From: Fomitopsis serialis
Taxonomy: Eukaryota; Basidiomycota; Agaricomycetes; Polyporales; Fomitopsidaceae
DNA length: 64,000 nucleotides
NCBI RefSeq assembly: GCF_022376445.1
Contig: NW_025955037.1
Span: 124,001-188,000, forward strand
Reading direction: 5' to 3'
The translations under genes were made by a program, and so were the position numbers. Shown one piece after another: positions 35,061 to 46,976 of the stretch. Each line of letters begins with the position of its first letter. The first letter of the stretch is position 1. The notes under the pieces were generated by a model. It made no database searches. It saw only the letters and a list, made by a program, of their open reading frames with translations, and was not told the origin of the DNA.

Positions 35061-37889
35061 ATGGACGCTCAGCTGCAAAACCTTCGCAACCGGATGAAGG
35101 CGCGTGCAGTATTCAACAATATGCAATCCGGCTCTCTCTTTGTCGCTTGTGAGTGACACATCTCTTTGTGTCCATATTGCTCAGTTAATGACTCAATCGC
35201 AGCACAAGCGGACGGTGGTAGTCCAAACTACCCACCCGTGGCGGTGCCCACGGGCCAGGGAGAAACGGTGGAGTTCGATCCTGCCGCCGCGACGCCGCAG
35301 GTGGACGAGGACCCTGTCCCGGACGCTCCCACAGGGACAGTGCTCGCGGTTAAGCACCTGCACGAAGTGTTTGATCAGATGAAGCACGAGTACATCATCA
35401 AGCCTGCGCCCGCAGAGTCTGCCAACGAGAGCAAGCGGGACAGCTCGAAGTACGCGGCGTATGCGTTCACTGTGATTCGGCGCTTCATTCCCACGGGCCA
35501 GCTCGGGGCCAAAACGTATAACGTCACTACTTTCCTCGAGATACACAGCACGCAATTGGTGGAAGTCGGGAAGGAAGTCATTGGACAGACGCAGGGCATC
35601 TCGTGGACTGCGAAGCCGCTTCGTGTGCGTCTTTCTGTTCTCCGCTGCGTGACAATTGACTGACGCCACATCCGCGGCAGATCAACCCTCAGATTCTCCT
35701 CGGGTGGCTCCCGGAGCTGAAGGCGCACCTTGAAGCTCTGACGGCAAAGGTTGAAACTGAACCGGAAGACTCGCCTCTTGGCCTCAAACACGCTCACCTG
35801 ACCCACCTTATCGACTACCTCACTACCACACATGCGTCGAAGCTCGGCTCGCTCGCATCCCTACTCGCACACGACGAGATCACGTTCGACATGCTCTGGG
35901 CGCTCTATGTGCCGCGCAAGACGATTCTCTACACCCTATGCCCCGTCACGGACGAGCCGCGCGCAGTGCGTCTCACACACGCGGAGCTGTGCCAGAAGCT
36001 CGATCCGCAGGGTGCGGTGCCCGCCGCGCACGACCCCACGGGACTGATAGTCGGTCGGCAGGACGGCGCGCAGAACATGCAGTACATCTGGCGGCTCGTC
36101 GTCGACTATGTCGAGGCGGACATCGCCGACGCGAGTGATGTGCGCCGGCGGGACGCACCGCCCGGCTTCGGTTATTCCGGCCTTGGGGTCGTCTTGGACA
36201 TCCCGACGTTCACCGGCACGAAGAAGATTTCGGAGCTGCCCGTGTTTCCTATCGAGTACTACGCGGGACCGGGAGGCGTCGAGGGCTTGAAGGCGCGGTT
36301 GATTGCTCGCGGGAAGAAGTGGGCGAACGTCGCAGGAGGCGTGCATCACCTTTTCTATCACGGTATCGCGTCCAGATGGCACACCAAATCGTATGTCAAG
36401 CATAGCGTGAGTACTTCTCTCTTTCGATGGATCAGGGGCTTTGACAGGTTGCCTTCAGGTCAGGTCTCGAATTATGATCGATCGAAGTGCGTCATTCCAA
36501 CCTTGATGCTGTACGGAGAGTTTATGATCTGACCATGCGCCTCTGTGTAATAGAGACCTTCGCGGATACGGCTCCGAACTACCCAAGGTTCCCGTTTGTG
36601 ACCAAGACGCTGGATGGGAAGGAGATCGACAAGCATGCGCGGCGCGCTGGCGTCTCTGCAGAGGGCCAGACAAGTTCCGAGGCCCGCGAGCTGACTGACG
36701 ACGAGCTTTTGCTCACGACGCCTATCGTGTATGGTTTCAGTCTCGCAGACAAACAGTGGAGTGCGTGATTTTCAGTTCGACGCTTTAAGATACTTTTCTC
36801 ACGGAACAACAGTGGAATTTGTTGTAGAGCAAGTCACGCCTTTCGAGTGGAACGACGAGGCGTTCGAACAATTGGTTATCCCGGCACAGCACAAAATGGT
36901 ACTCAAGACGCTGGTGGACACCTACAATACTGGGTCCACTACGAAGTTCGATGACTTCATCTCTGGGAAAGGTCTTGGCCTCGTCATTAATCTGTTCGGC
37001 AACCCTGGTACTGGTAAGGCAGCCCCAGACTAGTCTTTGGGATGCTTGAGTTCAATTGTTCTTGTAGGCAAGAGTCTTACTGCGGAGGCCATGAGCGAAC
37101 GTAAGTGATTGCTTCCTGATATCACGTTCCGTACTCGCTGATACTGCCTTTTAGATGTTCGCAGTAAGTCGTATAAAGTGATGATAGAAGGACTTTGCTG
37201 ACCATCTCTACCCTCAGAACCTCTCTACGTCGTCGGAGCAGCAGACCTTGGCACGAACGCGGAAGCCGTAGACGCGAACCTGACCACTGTCTTTAAGATC
37301 TCTGCAGCCTGGGGAGCCGTGGTCCTCATCGATGAGGCTGATGTATTCCTAGAGGAACGTTCTCTCCAATTCCTGGAACGTAATGCCATGGTCGCCGTCT
37401 TCCTGAGACAACTAGAGTGAGAATATTGCCTTTAGTATATATACCATCACGGCATTGCTGACCTGCCGTATACAGATACTTCCGCGGAATCCTCTTCCTG
37501 ACGACCAACCGTGTCCGCGTGTTCGACGAGGCTTTCCAATCTCGTATCCACGTTTCCCTCCGCTACCAGGACCTCACGCCCTCCGCCCGCCGCCAGATAT
37601 GGGTTGCCTTCATGGCCAAGGTGAACGGAGCCTTGCCGAATGGAGGCCTCTCTTCAGAGGAGCTGCGCGAGCTCGGCGAGAAGAAAATCAACGGGCGCCA
37701 GATCAAGAACGTCGTGAAGACCGCCGGCGCGCTTGCCGTGGGTCGACAGGAGAAGTTCGGTTACGCCCACTTGAGGCAAGTCCTGGATCTCATGGAGCAA
37801 TTTGATACCAGGTGAGTATCGGGCATACCCATTGCAGAGCCACTGTTCGTCTAACGTTACCTTTTGCCAGTCATGCGATGTATCAATAG
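35061..37889 (+). CDS. AAA+ ATPase with large N-terminal domain
   Basis: Start MDAQLQNLRNRMKARAVFNN, spliced to SQADGGSPNYPPVAVPTGQG. The N-terminal region has EITFDMLWALYVPRKTILYT and FPIEYYAGPGGVEGLKARLI. It matches, as I recall, a filamentous-fungal family annotated with DUF7025. The ATPase core has Walker A GNPGTGKS (split by an intron after GTG), Walker B AVVLIDEADVFLEER, sensor LFLTTNRVRVFDEAF and arginine-finger region QSRIHVSLRY. A 9-nt exon at 37155-37163 (introns 37101-37154 and 37164-37217) encodes the HVRK junction. Donors include GTGCGT at three or more introns. The last exon encodes only SHAMYQ, stop 37887-37889. Catalytic residues look complete, so it should hydrolyse ATP. The cellular target is unknown; no membrane segment was seen. 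Confidence 0.88.
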
Positions 37890-38634
37890 AATGACGAAAT
37901 GTAACGTAGACGCCAGTATAATTGTATATTGATTGTATATCTCTTCTTGTCATTGCTTTTGCCTAGGAACTCGTGAACGTGCTCCCCTCATGTGCTCTTT
38001 CGCATACCCGCAATGGGGACGGATGAGGACCGGTGAGGTTTCATTCAGCGTTCACCGAGGAATAGAAGCCGCTCACCTTAATACTTAGACTAATTGCATG
38101 CGTACGGCGAGGACTAAAATACTCACGATAGCGTTTCGATTTAGAACGAAGGCGTCGCACTGTACCCGAGGGATGTTTCCCAAGTCTCACTTACCCAAGG
38201 CCCCTCCAACCGATATTATTCACCGGCCCTGCATCCCAATTGCCTCACAGACATAACAACCTTCGAGGATGTCATCCCGAGTGCTATGCGTTGAGTATCT
38301 ACCTTCAATGACAACGCGCTGTGCCGACACTGATCACACCGGTGCGGGGTACCATCATGCATCTTCCCACGGACAGTTACTTCGCTTCGATTTCCGTTGT
38401 TCCAGTATGAGAGAGGTCAACGTATGGGTCGATCAGAGGAGCCGAGCCCAGTCATGAGTCCGCGTCCATGCGTTCTGCAGAGCTCACAGAAGCTTGTCAT
38501 GCTGCAACCGAGGCCGCAATACGCCCGGCGGTGGGCACATGGGCTCGCGCGCAAGGTCAAAAGCCGAGCCCCAGGCTCCTGCCTCCGGTCGATCGAGGAC
38601 CTGTCCCATCGTCGCACTGTGAACTTCGCACACC
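37890..38634 (+). promoter_or_regulatory. Intergenic: upstream region of the GH92 gene
   Basis: 745 bp without a gene. A single GCGGGG at 38344-38349 resembles a carbon-catabolite repressor (CreA/Mig1) core, but one copy is weak evidence. Confidence 0.4.
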
Positions 38635-41600
38635 ATGCGTACCTGGCTGGCCTCGCGTTTCTGGACCGTTTTTGTTGCTCTGTCTGTGTTCTCTGTCCCT
38701 CATGTGTCTCTTGCTCAAATCGAGGATCCTGCGAGTTTGGTCAACATGTTCATCGGCACTACGAATGGCGGCCATGTCTTTCCGGGTCAGTCCTCTGAGC
38801 TTATCTTGTCCCTATTGTACATTGACTCACGCGTTGAGCACGCCTCTAGGTGCGACGCTACCGCATGGGATGGTGAAAGTTGGTATGGATACCGACTCCC
38901 CAGGCAACGTGAGTAACTCGAGCCTTCGTCTCGTCTTGCTGACCCAATTGCTGAAAACGATGGTTTTCCAGCAAGCCGGATACGATGCGGATCCAACATA
39001 TAACGCATGGGGCTTTTCGCAATTGCACGACCAAGGGACAGGAGGAGTGAGTGCCACAGGCGCGTCGCGCGCGCTTAACGTGATCGCGCTCATCACCTGC
39101 ATCTTCAAGGGCGTCTCTCTGTCCAATTTCAAGCTTTGGCCTTACGCGTCATGCCCTGATGGCGACGCCTTCCTAGCGTGCCCTACCGCGGAGGAAAATA
39201 GGAAGGTTTTGCGCAACGTACTCCCCGATGGTACGACTTGATGTTGCATTTGAGGGATACATGACTCAAGATTGGACATTCACTGTGAAGGCTCGCCGGA
39301 TGATGCCGCCTCTCCGGGGTACTTTGCATCGAATCTGGTCTGTGGCGCCCAGTTGAAGGATCCACTCTTGCTTACTGTTGTTTAGTCGACGGGTATACGT
39401 GTCGAGCTCACATCGACGCGTCGCGCTGCACTGCATCGGTATGACGTTTCGTTGTACCTCCAGTACTGTCACGATCTGACCTAGTCGCGATTCATCAGGT
39501 ATACGTTCCCGGAAGGGACTGTCAATCCCCGCATCTTGGTAGATATTACGAACGACGGCCAGCAGAGTAACACGAACCCAATAATGACACTGAACTCCAC
39601 TATTGGGCGTGTCGTGGGTGAGCACTTCAACTTGGGCCTACTCGGGCACTTATAAACGTTGACACGTTATGTCCGTGATAGGCGGCGCTGACTTCCAGGC
39701 CTCGTTTGGACCACGGCGATACAGAGTATATACATGCGTCGATTTCGAAGGCGACGGATATGAACTGGTATGTTCCTTGCAATCGCTTTTATCCATGTGC
39801 AATTATGGTTGGTGTCCAGGGAAGGCCTACGGAATATGGAGCATGGATCAACAACAACGCAATACCCGGGAGCGTCGACATTGAGCAAATGTACTTTGGT
39901 GAGTTCGACTCATACCACGCGGGAACCCGTGTTCGCGCTGCGCTGCTTGTGCTGATTCTATGCCCTAGGGTTTCGCAACGAGCTGGGGGCGCTCTTCACA
40001 TTCAACCCGAACCCGAATGGTACGGCTAGTCAGACACGCATGGAGACTGATCTAGACTCAATGGTAATTAAAGGTACAACGACTATCCTCGCTCGAGCAG
40101 GAGTCTCCTTCATATCCGTCGATCAGGCCTGTGCGAACGCCGAAGAGGAGATCTCTACCTTTGACTTCGATGGCATCCAAGCTGCTGCTCGGGCTGAGTG
40201 GAACGAACTGCTCGGTCGTATACAAGTGGACCCGGCGGGCGTCAACAATGACACCGTTTCATTGTTCTACAGCTCGCTTTATAGGATCCACGTCGTCCCC
40301 GCAGATTGTACGCTTTCATTGTGCCACGGCCATGCTAATCTCTGATCGCCATTGTGTCGGAAAGACACCGGAGAAAACGCCCTTTGGAACTCCACTGAAC
40401 CCTACTACGATTCGTTCTATTGCAATGTGAGTAACATTCAGGATCCTATCGCTCTTCCGACAGGGACTCATGGCCTCGGCCTAGTGGGACACCTTCCGTG
40501 CATTGTACCCACTCCTGTCGTTGCACGATCCCCTCAACTTTGCACGGATCGTGAGAGGGATGATAAATATACAGCAGCACGAAGGTGAGTTACCACAATC
40601 AAGTTCGGCGCCGCATGACTGGAAGTGACCATGGACACAGGGTGGATTCCCGAGTGTCGTGGCTCCCTCACTCAGCTATACGTCCAGGGTGGCAGCAGTG
40701 AGCGTGTGGACTGCAATTATTACATGCCACGAACTGATGTCATGTAGATGGTGACCCCATCCTGGGAGAGTTCATGGTCAAGTATGTCACACAGACCGAG
40801 GCCATCCGCCTGCCTCCTTTTCCCGATGAAATACTTATCTGATAATTAGGTACTACGAACATGCGGCCGAACTGAACGTGTCGGCTACGGATCTGTATGC
40901 AGCTCTGCTGGCGGACGCTGAGGACCAGCCGCCCAACTGGGATTTGGTAGGGCGCCAGGCGAATATCTGGAAGACCCTCGGTGAGCGACGGTCTGATGAA
41001 GGCCACCCGGCTATTCGAGGAGAATGCTGACATGTACCACTCAGGCTATATTCCTTCAGACGTGTGGGAGCCAACGGGTACAACACTAAGCAAGTGTCTC
41101 GAACGATTGAGGTAAGCTGTCTCAACACCGACGCGCCGCTCGAGAGTTAGACACTCACGAGATGATGAGTACGCCTTCGGTGACTTCGCCATCTCGCAAG
41201 TAGCGCGGGTTATGGGAAACACTGCAGATGCTGACAAGGTGCGAAGTCTTTGTCACACCTGTGTAAGCCGACTTAAGCTGACTAGCATGCCACGTTCGAC
41301 ATCGTGTAGTACGCCGAGCGCGCGGGCAACTTCGTCAACGTCTGGAACCCGAACGTCACCGTTCCTGGGCGCGATGATATCGTCGGAATGATGCAGGTGC
41401 GTGTGACCTAAACCACACTGCAGCCTTCCTCGGTCCCGCTCACTTGATGAATGGATACATCTCGCTTGGCCCTGCCTCGTGTGCTTCGCGCGCAACTCTA
41501 CGGACGTGACATCAGCCACGGTTCTTAAACGGTACGTGGAACTACACAGACCCTCGGCACTGCAGCGTGAACGACCCGACGCAATCAACGTGCTATCTGA

Positions 41601-42587
41601 CGCCGACGAATACCGACGGATTCTATGAGAGCTCGCCCTTAGTGGTAAGTCTGATTATACTTTGATAAGATACTGTTTGACAAATTGTTGCGCTAGTATT
41701 CGCAGGTAATGGTTCTTGCTTGGCAATGCGCGGGGTGTGGTCCGATCCGTTTGTTTCAGTACGTGCCGCAAGATGGTGCCAAGTTGGTCGAACTGCAAGG
41801 CGGTGTGGACGCCTTCATCTCGAGGCTGAACTTCCTCATCGATGATGTTCGTGTGGAATGTCATTGCATGTCAGAACCGAGGTACTAATGTTGGGACTGT
41901 AGAAATACTTTGATCCTACCGACGAGCCGTCCATGCAAATCCCGTTTATGTACAACTATGCGAACGCGCCCGGGATGACGACGATCCAGGCGAGGCAGGT
42001 CGTCAACGGGAATTTCAACCTGTCCGTGAGCGGGATTCCTGGGAACGATGGTACGCGGCTGGTCTTCTTGTTGTGTGTGTGGTGTTGACTCTGTATCTGT
42101 AGACTCTGGTGTGCAAATTGACGTGACTGCTGATCGACTTGATCTGATGGCTGTATAGGCGCGATGGGCACATGGGCAACTTTCCTCTTGCTCGGTCTGT
42201 ACCCTGTGCCCGCCACGCGCCAGTACCTCTTGTCCTCGCCGTGGTTCTCGAAAGTCTCTTTCTTCAACCCGGTCTTCAATACGACGACAACGATCATCGC
42301 CAACGGGTTCGAAGGGAACCCCACCGATGGCACGGGTCAAATATTCGTTGAAGTAAGCAACCTGATGCACCGTCATCACATTTCAAGGGCACGATCTGAC
42401 ACGTCGGCTCTCCGAACAGAATGTCACCATCAACGGCGAGCCGTGGAACTCGACGTGCTATATCGATTGGAGCGCGTTCGAAACGGGCGCGACGATCGAG
42501 CTGCAGCTGACCGACAACGCGAATGTCACCTGCGGAGATGGCCCGCAGGCGCTGCCACCGTCACTCTCGACGGGCGGCTTCGACTGA
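38635..42587 (+). CDS. Secreted GH92 alpha-1,2-mannosidase
   Basis: Removes alpha-mannose from glycans, with a calcium-dependent inverting mechanism known for GH92. An N-terminal signal peptide (TVFVALSVFSVPHVSLAQ) is followed by VNMFIGTTNGGHVFPG, LGATLPHGMVKVGMDTDSPG, DADPTYNAWGFSQLHDQGTG, LSNFKLWPYASCP, RILVDITNDGQQ, GADFQASFGPRRYRVYTCVD, WNSTEPYYDSFYCN, WDTFRALYPLLSLHDPLNFA, VWEPTG, YAFGDFAIS and GFYESSPLVYSQYVPQDGAK. A 6-nt exon at 42103-42108 (introns 42051-42102 and 42109-42158) supplies Asp-Ser of GNDDSGAMGTWATF, the motif with the presumed general-base Asp. It ends LPPSLSTGGFD, TGA 42585-42587. One A is missing near 41082 (EPTGTNTKQVSRTIE), a homopolymer-type frameshift. The rest is intact, with many N-glycosylation sequons. 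Confidence 0.9.
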
Positions 42588-43372
42588 ATGAGGTCTTGGC
42601 GAAGATGCGAATGTTTATTCAGTCTGTATCGGGATGATCAGCGACAAACGATGGAAGGGACATATTAGCCTTGATGACATGCTCCGGGTGGCAGACCGCT
42701 GACGAGTCGGACCGACCAGTAGTACTCGGAGGTACGCTGTAGTGCGGTCAGCGGGCATCTTTGATTGCTGTGCATGTATATGTGCTGTTTGTACAATTCA
42801 AGGAAGCACAGTGCTTCTGAAGCTGAAAGGGAGGCACGCTGCCAGTGCACAGACCCATGATTCGGAGGCTCATGGTAGCGCACGTGACTGGTACTAGGAG
42901 AACATCCTAGGCGCTTAACTATCCCCAGTCTCCATCGACGACAGCACAGAACAGTCTGAGAACTACCTTTGCATACATGATCAAAGAATCGGCATCGGTA
43001 CGTCATGAAAACGCCTTCGTCTGTCTGTAAACTCATTGATAACGGCGTGCTGGTAGCAATAGTTACTCGTTTCATACTATGATAAGTTCTTTTCAGAAAG
43101 TCCCGCCGCCAAGCAAAGGTACTAAATAGGAGGCGAGTGTCTGCGATATACTCCAAGCAAGCGAATATCCCAAAGTTTCTCACTTCACGGTCGGCAGATT
43201 GGGTTTTTTTATTTGTTGTCGGTCGTCAGCCTCATCGATTGCATTGTGCAGACACTAGAAAGAGAGCCAGGCACGTGCTATGTATGGCTACGTAGTACCA
43301 TCTCGTCCAGTTCATTGGCATGATTGTGTTTCATGCCTTACACATACGAGAGCGTAACAGAGTCACATCTGC
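42588..43372. other. Spacer between the GH92 gene and its decayed copy
   Basis: 785 bp. Frames on both strands lack family motifs. If the second copy arose by tandem duplication, its N-terminal half may have stood here but is no longer recognisable. Confidence 0.4.
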
Positions 43373-44475
43373 AGAGCATCCTGAACAAGCGTCGCGCAAC
43401 ATACTCGAAGTTCCGGACCGGTTGCTCGAAGGCGCTAGATCATCCACAAACTTCGTATAGTAAGGTGCGAAGAGAACGTCTCCAAGAAGTCCCCAGGTGA
43501 GTTACTTTCTGATGCATCCTCCCGGCATCCGAACTGAATACTGCGGACATCACTTAGGCTCTATTCCGCCGGATGTGTGGGAGCCAGCGGGGACGAGAGC
43601 AAGAGGAAAGAGGCCTCCGCGCCGACATGCCCACGCGAGAAGTCGAAGCGCACGCTGGATCGAACACGCCTTCGACGACTTCGCCTGCTGCAACTGACGG
43701 GGTTCATGGGAATCGAAACGCGGTTCATGCCATCAAGATGCGAAGATTTTGTCACCTGTACAGGCCACTTTATGCCGACTTGCTGCCGTGTAGCAGGCCC
43801 AGCGCGCAGCCAACTCGTCAACAGCTGAAGCCCAAAGTCACCATGTCCGGGCGTGATGACGTCGTCGGCATAGTGCAGGTAGTCTTAGCGCGTCGTGTTT
43901 TTCTCAGTCCCGCTAACTAGATAGATTGATGGTTCTTGATGGCTTGCCGCGTGTGGCCCACGCGCAAACTCATGGGCATGGCACCAGCCGCGATGTGGAC
44001 GGTACGTGGAGCCACACTGGATAGGCTCTGCAGCATAAAGGAGGCGACGCAGCCGACGTGTTACGTATGGTCGTGCAATAGCGGCGGGTTCTACGAGGTT
44101 AAGCTCGTCGTGGTTAGTTGTTCTCCCGTACGCTCTCTCGGACTTCGAGTCACCGAACGAGCTTGGCTAGTACCGCAGGGCGTATTGCGTCCACGTCGCG
44201 TCACGCTGTGCGATCTTATGCTCGTGCCGCAGGACGCCCAAGTTGGTCTGCAAGGCACTACGGATGTCATCTCGAGCTGGACTTTCACAGCTACATCGCA
44301 TCCACCAGCTGAGACTGGGATTCAGGTGCGTAGTGTGGCCGTATCTCCGTCTTTTCGCGGGACAAGCTGACGCCCTCTCTCGCCGCAGAATGTCACGATC
44401 GGCAGCCTGAGCGAGCCGTGCGCGTGAGACCAGATGTGCTATCTCGACGGCGCGGGCGGCTTCGTCTAGTCCAAG
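43373..44475 (+). pseudogene. Decayed partial GH92 copy (C-terminal half)
   Basis: Translated pieces line up in order with the intact GH92 upstream. EHPEQASRNILEVPDRLLEG matches EHAAELNVSATDLYAALLAD. KSPGSIPPDVWEPAGT matches KTLGYIPSDVWEPTGT. WIEHAFDDFA matches TIEYAFGDFA, and KVTMSGRDDVVGIVQ matches NVTVPGRDDIVGMMQ. VPQDAQVGLQGTTDVISSWTF matches VPQDGAKLVELQGGVDAFIS, and NVTIGSLSEPCA..MCYLDGAG matches NVTINGEPWNSTCYIDWSAF. The frame changes repeatedly, stops interrupt it, and the segment between DVISSWTF and NVTIG (including the catalytic GNDDxG) is missing. It cannot make an enzyme. Confidence 0.75.
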
Positions 44476-46976
44476 AAAGCCTCCAGCCATTCATGCAACC
44501 GACATCCGATGACCAGACCCACGCCCAAGGGCCCAAGGGCACTAAGTTAGGCTCGATGCTGCCCGCATGGTGCATTCCACTGTCTAGCGTGCCATCCAGC
44601 GGTCACCGGAAGCCTCAAACTCGATAGTGTGCGTGTTATACGGGCTGTATGGTTGCCGGAAGCGTCGATGACGCGCGCTGATTCATCTCCGCGACGCATT
44701 GCAGAACTCGCACTGCGCCGTTGGGACGCCCGCGCCAGGCACCTGGTGGCTGGACGCCGGGAAGGTCATGGTGGCGAACCTGTCGCCTCTGCGTCCGTGG
44801 CCGCGTGCACTGAACACACAGCACCCGTTCGAGAACGTCATCGTGGCGTGCTCGGATGAGCCAGAACACACACTCCTCGCACTCACGTCGGTGAGTGTTG
44901 AGTGGCCTTGAATTTGACGGCACCGCCTTATAAGGCTTGTGTGCCACCGACTTTCACAGCTCCAGAGTCGAAAGGGGATATGCAGCTGCGATACCGAGAC
45001 TGTGCGCCCGCTGCTTGTGGCCCTCCACTTTCCCTGCGTGGACGTCTCGGGAACAAGAACGCCAGCGCGGGGTGGCATCGGGGCGAAATCGCGCTGGTGG
45101 GGGGTCGGCCGTAGAGCCGTGCCGTAAGCTGCAGCGCCAACGCTGCTGGCCAGTAGCCACGCCCCTCCTGTGCGTCCGGCGATAGAGTTCGATCCAACCT
45201 CGCACGCATAACTCGCGGCCGCTGCGTTATCAGATTCTCGTAACGCCTGCGAGGGGCCCACGCGCACGCGCCCGAGGGCGCGGCTGCGAGTCGCTGGCGT
45301 TCTCCCGCACAGGGCGGATGTGCAGGGCGATCATCTGAGCGCCCTGCGCGCGTCGCACGCCCTCCTCGCCTGGCGGCCCAACAGGATCCGACTTTCACGG
45401 GGTCGGGAAGCGCACCGGCTGGGAGTGATGCGGCGGTCTTTGGTAAGGCGCGCCCCACGGTGGCTGCGATGGCGAGCGTTTGTGCGGTGCGCAAGCAAGC
45501 AACTAGGAATCTGTTCGCTATCTCCAGACGGGCCCGTGCAGGGATGCTGACTGACACCGCCTTATGGTGGAGCGTGACGCGTGAAGGCAGGTTCAATCGG
45601 CGCGAGCTCGTCTTCGAGACCGCGCTGTGCGCTGCGCCGGCGCAGCCCACGGTGCCCGGACCCCGGATGGTGGCCGTCGTCGGAGTGACGCAGCGCCGCT
45701 GTGTTCGTGCAGGGCTATCTCCGCCGCAGCTGACGGGGGTTGGCCCGCCCCGGCGCGTGGAAGGACGAAGGATGCGCTAGGGCGACATGCCAAGCGCGCA
45801 CTCACGCCAGTGCACGCTGGACGAGTGGCCACGCCGGCGGGCTGTTATGTACGTCTGCTTCCATGTTACGTCTGCCATGCTTCCAGAGCCAAGACCGAAG
45901 TGGATTGAATTCGAGGGGTGATCACCGGGACGCACGAATCACGACCCGCGCCGCTGGCGTAGTGCGCAGTGCCACAGCAGGAACGACGGTAGGCGTTTCT
46001 ATGCAGATCCCGTGCCTCGGACGACCGCTTCGAGGTGCTACAGCAAGCGGGCGGAGAGACCCTGTTTCTTCCGCTCTTCGTGCGTCGTAGTAAGTACCTG
46101 CCAGTGTGCCGTGCGTGCCACCGCCGCCGACGCAGCGCCTCAAGCTGAAGAGCTGAACAACCAACTTGAGTCTTCGTGGGCACGGGCCCAGCGCGGGCGT
46201 CTGTGTTGTTCGCAGAAGGGATCCGCGTTCGGACGGGTGAGATCCGACGAAGATTGGCTGCCCTTCCTTCAGCACTCGCGTCGTCGGCTGCGCACCTAGT
46301 CCAGCGCCTGGCGCATGCCGCGCTACGTGCCGCCGAAGTCCTTTCACTGCGTACGCAATCCGCCTGTTTGGCTAACCCATTCTCGTCGACACGTCGTCGT
46401 CGATGGCGTCGCCCGGCTATCGGCGGGCAGGCGCAGGGCCCATGCGGTATGCTGCTGCCAGTGGGCACGGTAGTGCGCTACGTCTTTTGGGGTGGCGAGC
46501 TTGCACCGACTGGCCTCTAGACCGGATGACTGGGGCCGCGGACTACGCGAAGCTAACTCCGTGTGGTTTTCCCGCTGCAGGACCTGTGGGAAGAAATGCC
46601 ACGGGGGCAATTGTCCACACCAGGCAGACTCCCTACCGCACTGGGCTCGGGCGCCCGAGCGTGATACGCTTACGTCGAGGGAATAATGCGACATCTCGCG
46701 GGATCTCGCCGACCTGGGCGCGTAGGTCAGGGTCCGCCGATTGTCGGGTCACGGTCTGCCCACCGGTGCGGTACGTGTGTGCAGTCCGCCCGAGTTCGCT
46801 TCAAAGGCTCGCAAGAACATACGCGCTCTGTCTGATCTCCACCCGCCCGCTCGCCCGCAATCAGCCCCGCTGCCCGCGCGCTGCCCCGCTGGCCCCGCTG
46901 CTCAATCTGCGTCCGCGCCCCAGCGATCGCAGCCATCAGCGTCCGTGCACGCCCCCGCCCAACTCCGACTCCGACG
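44476..46976. other. GC-rich stretch without a recognised gene
   Basis: 2.5 kb of high GC content with many overlapping open frames on both strands, as expected from few AT-rich stop codons. One forward frame near 44699-44911 (TPAPGTWWLDAGKVMVANLS) looks coding-like but has no partner exons. It may be a decayed gene plus a long leader for the regulator at 46977. Confidence 0.45.
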
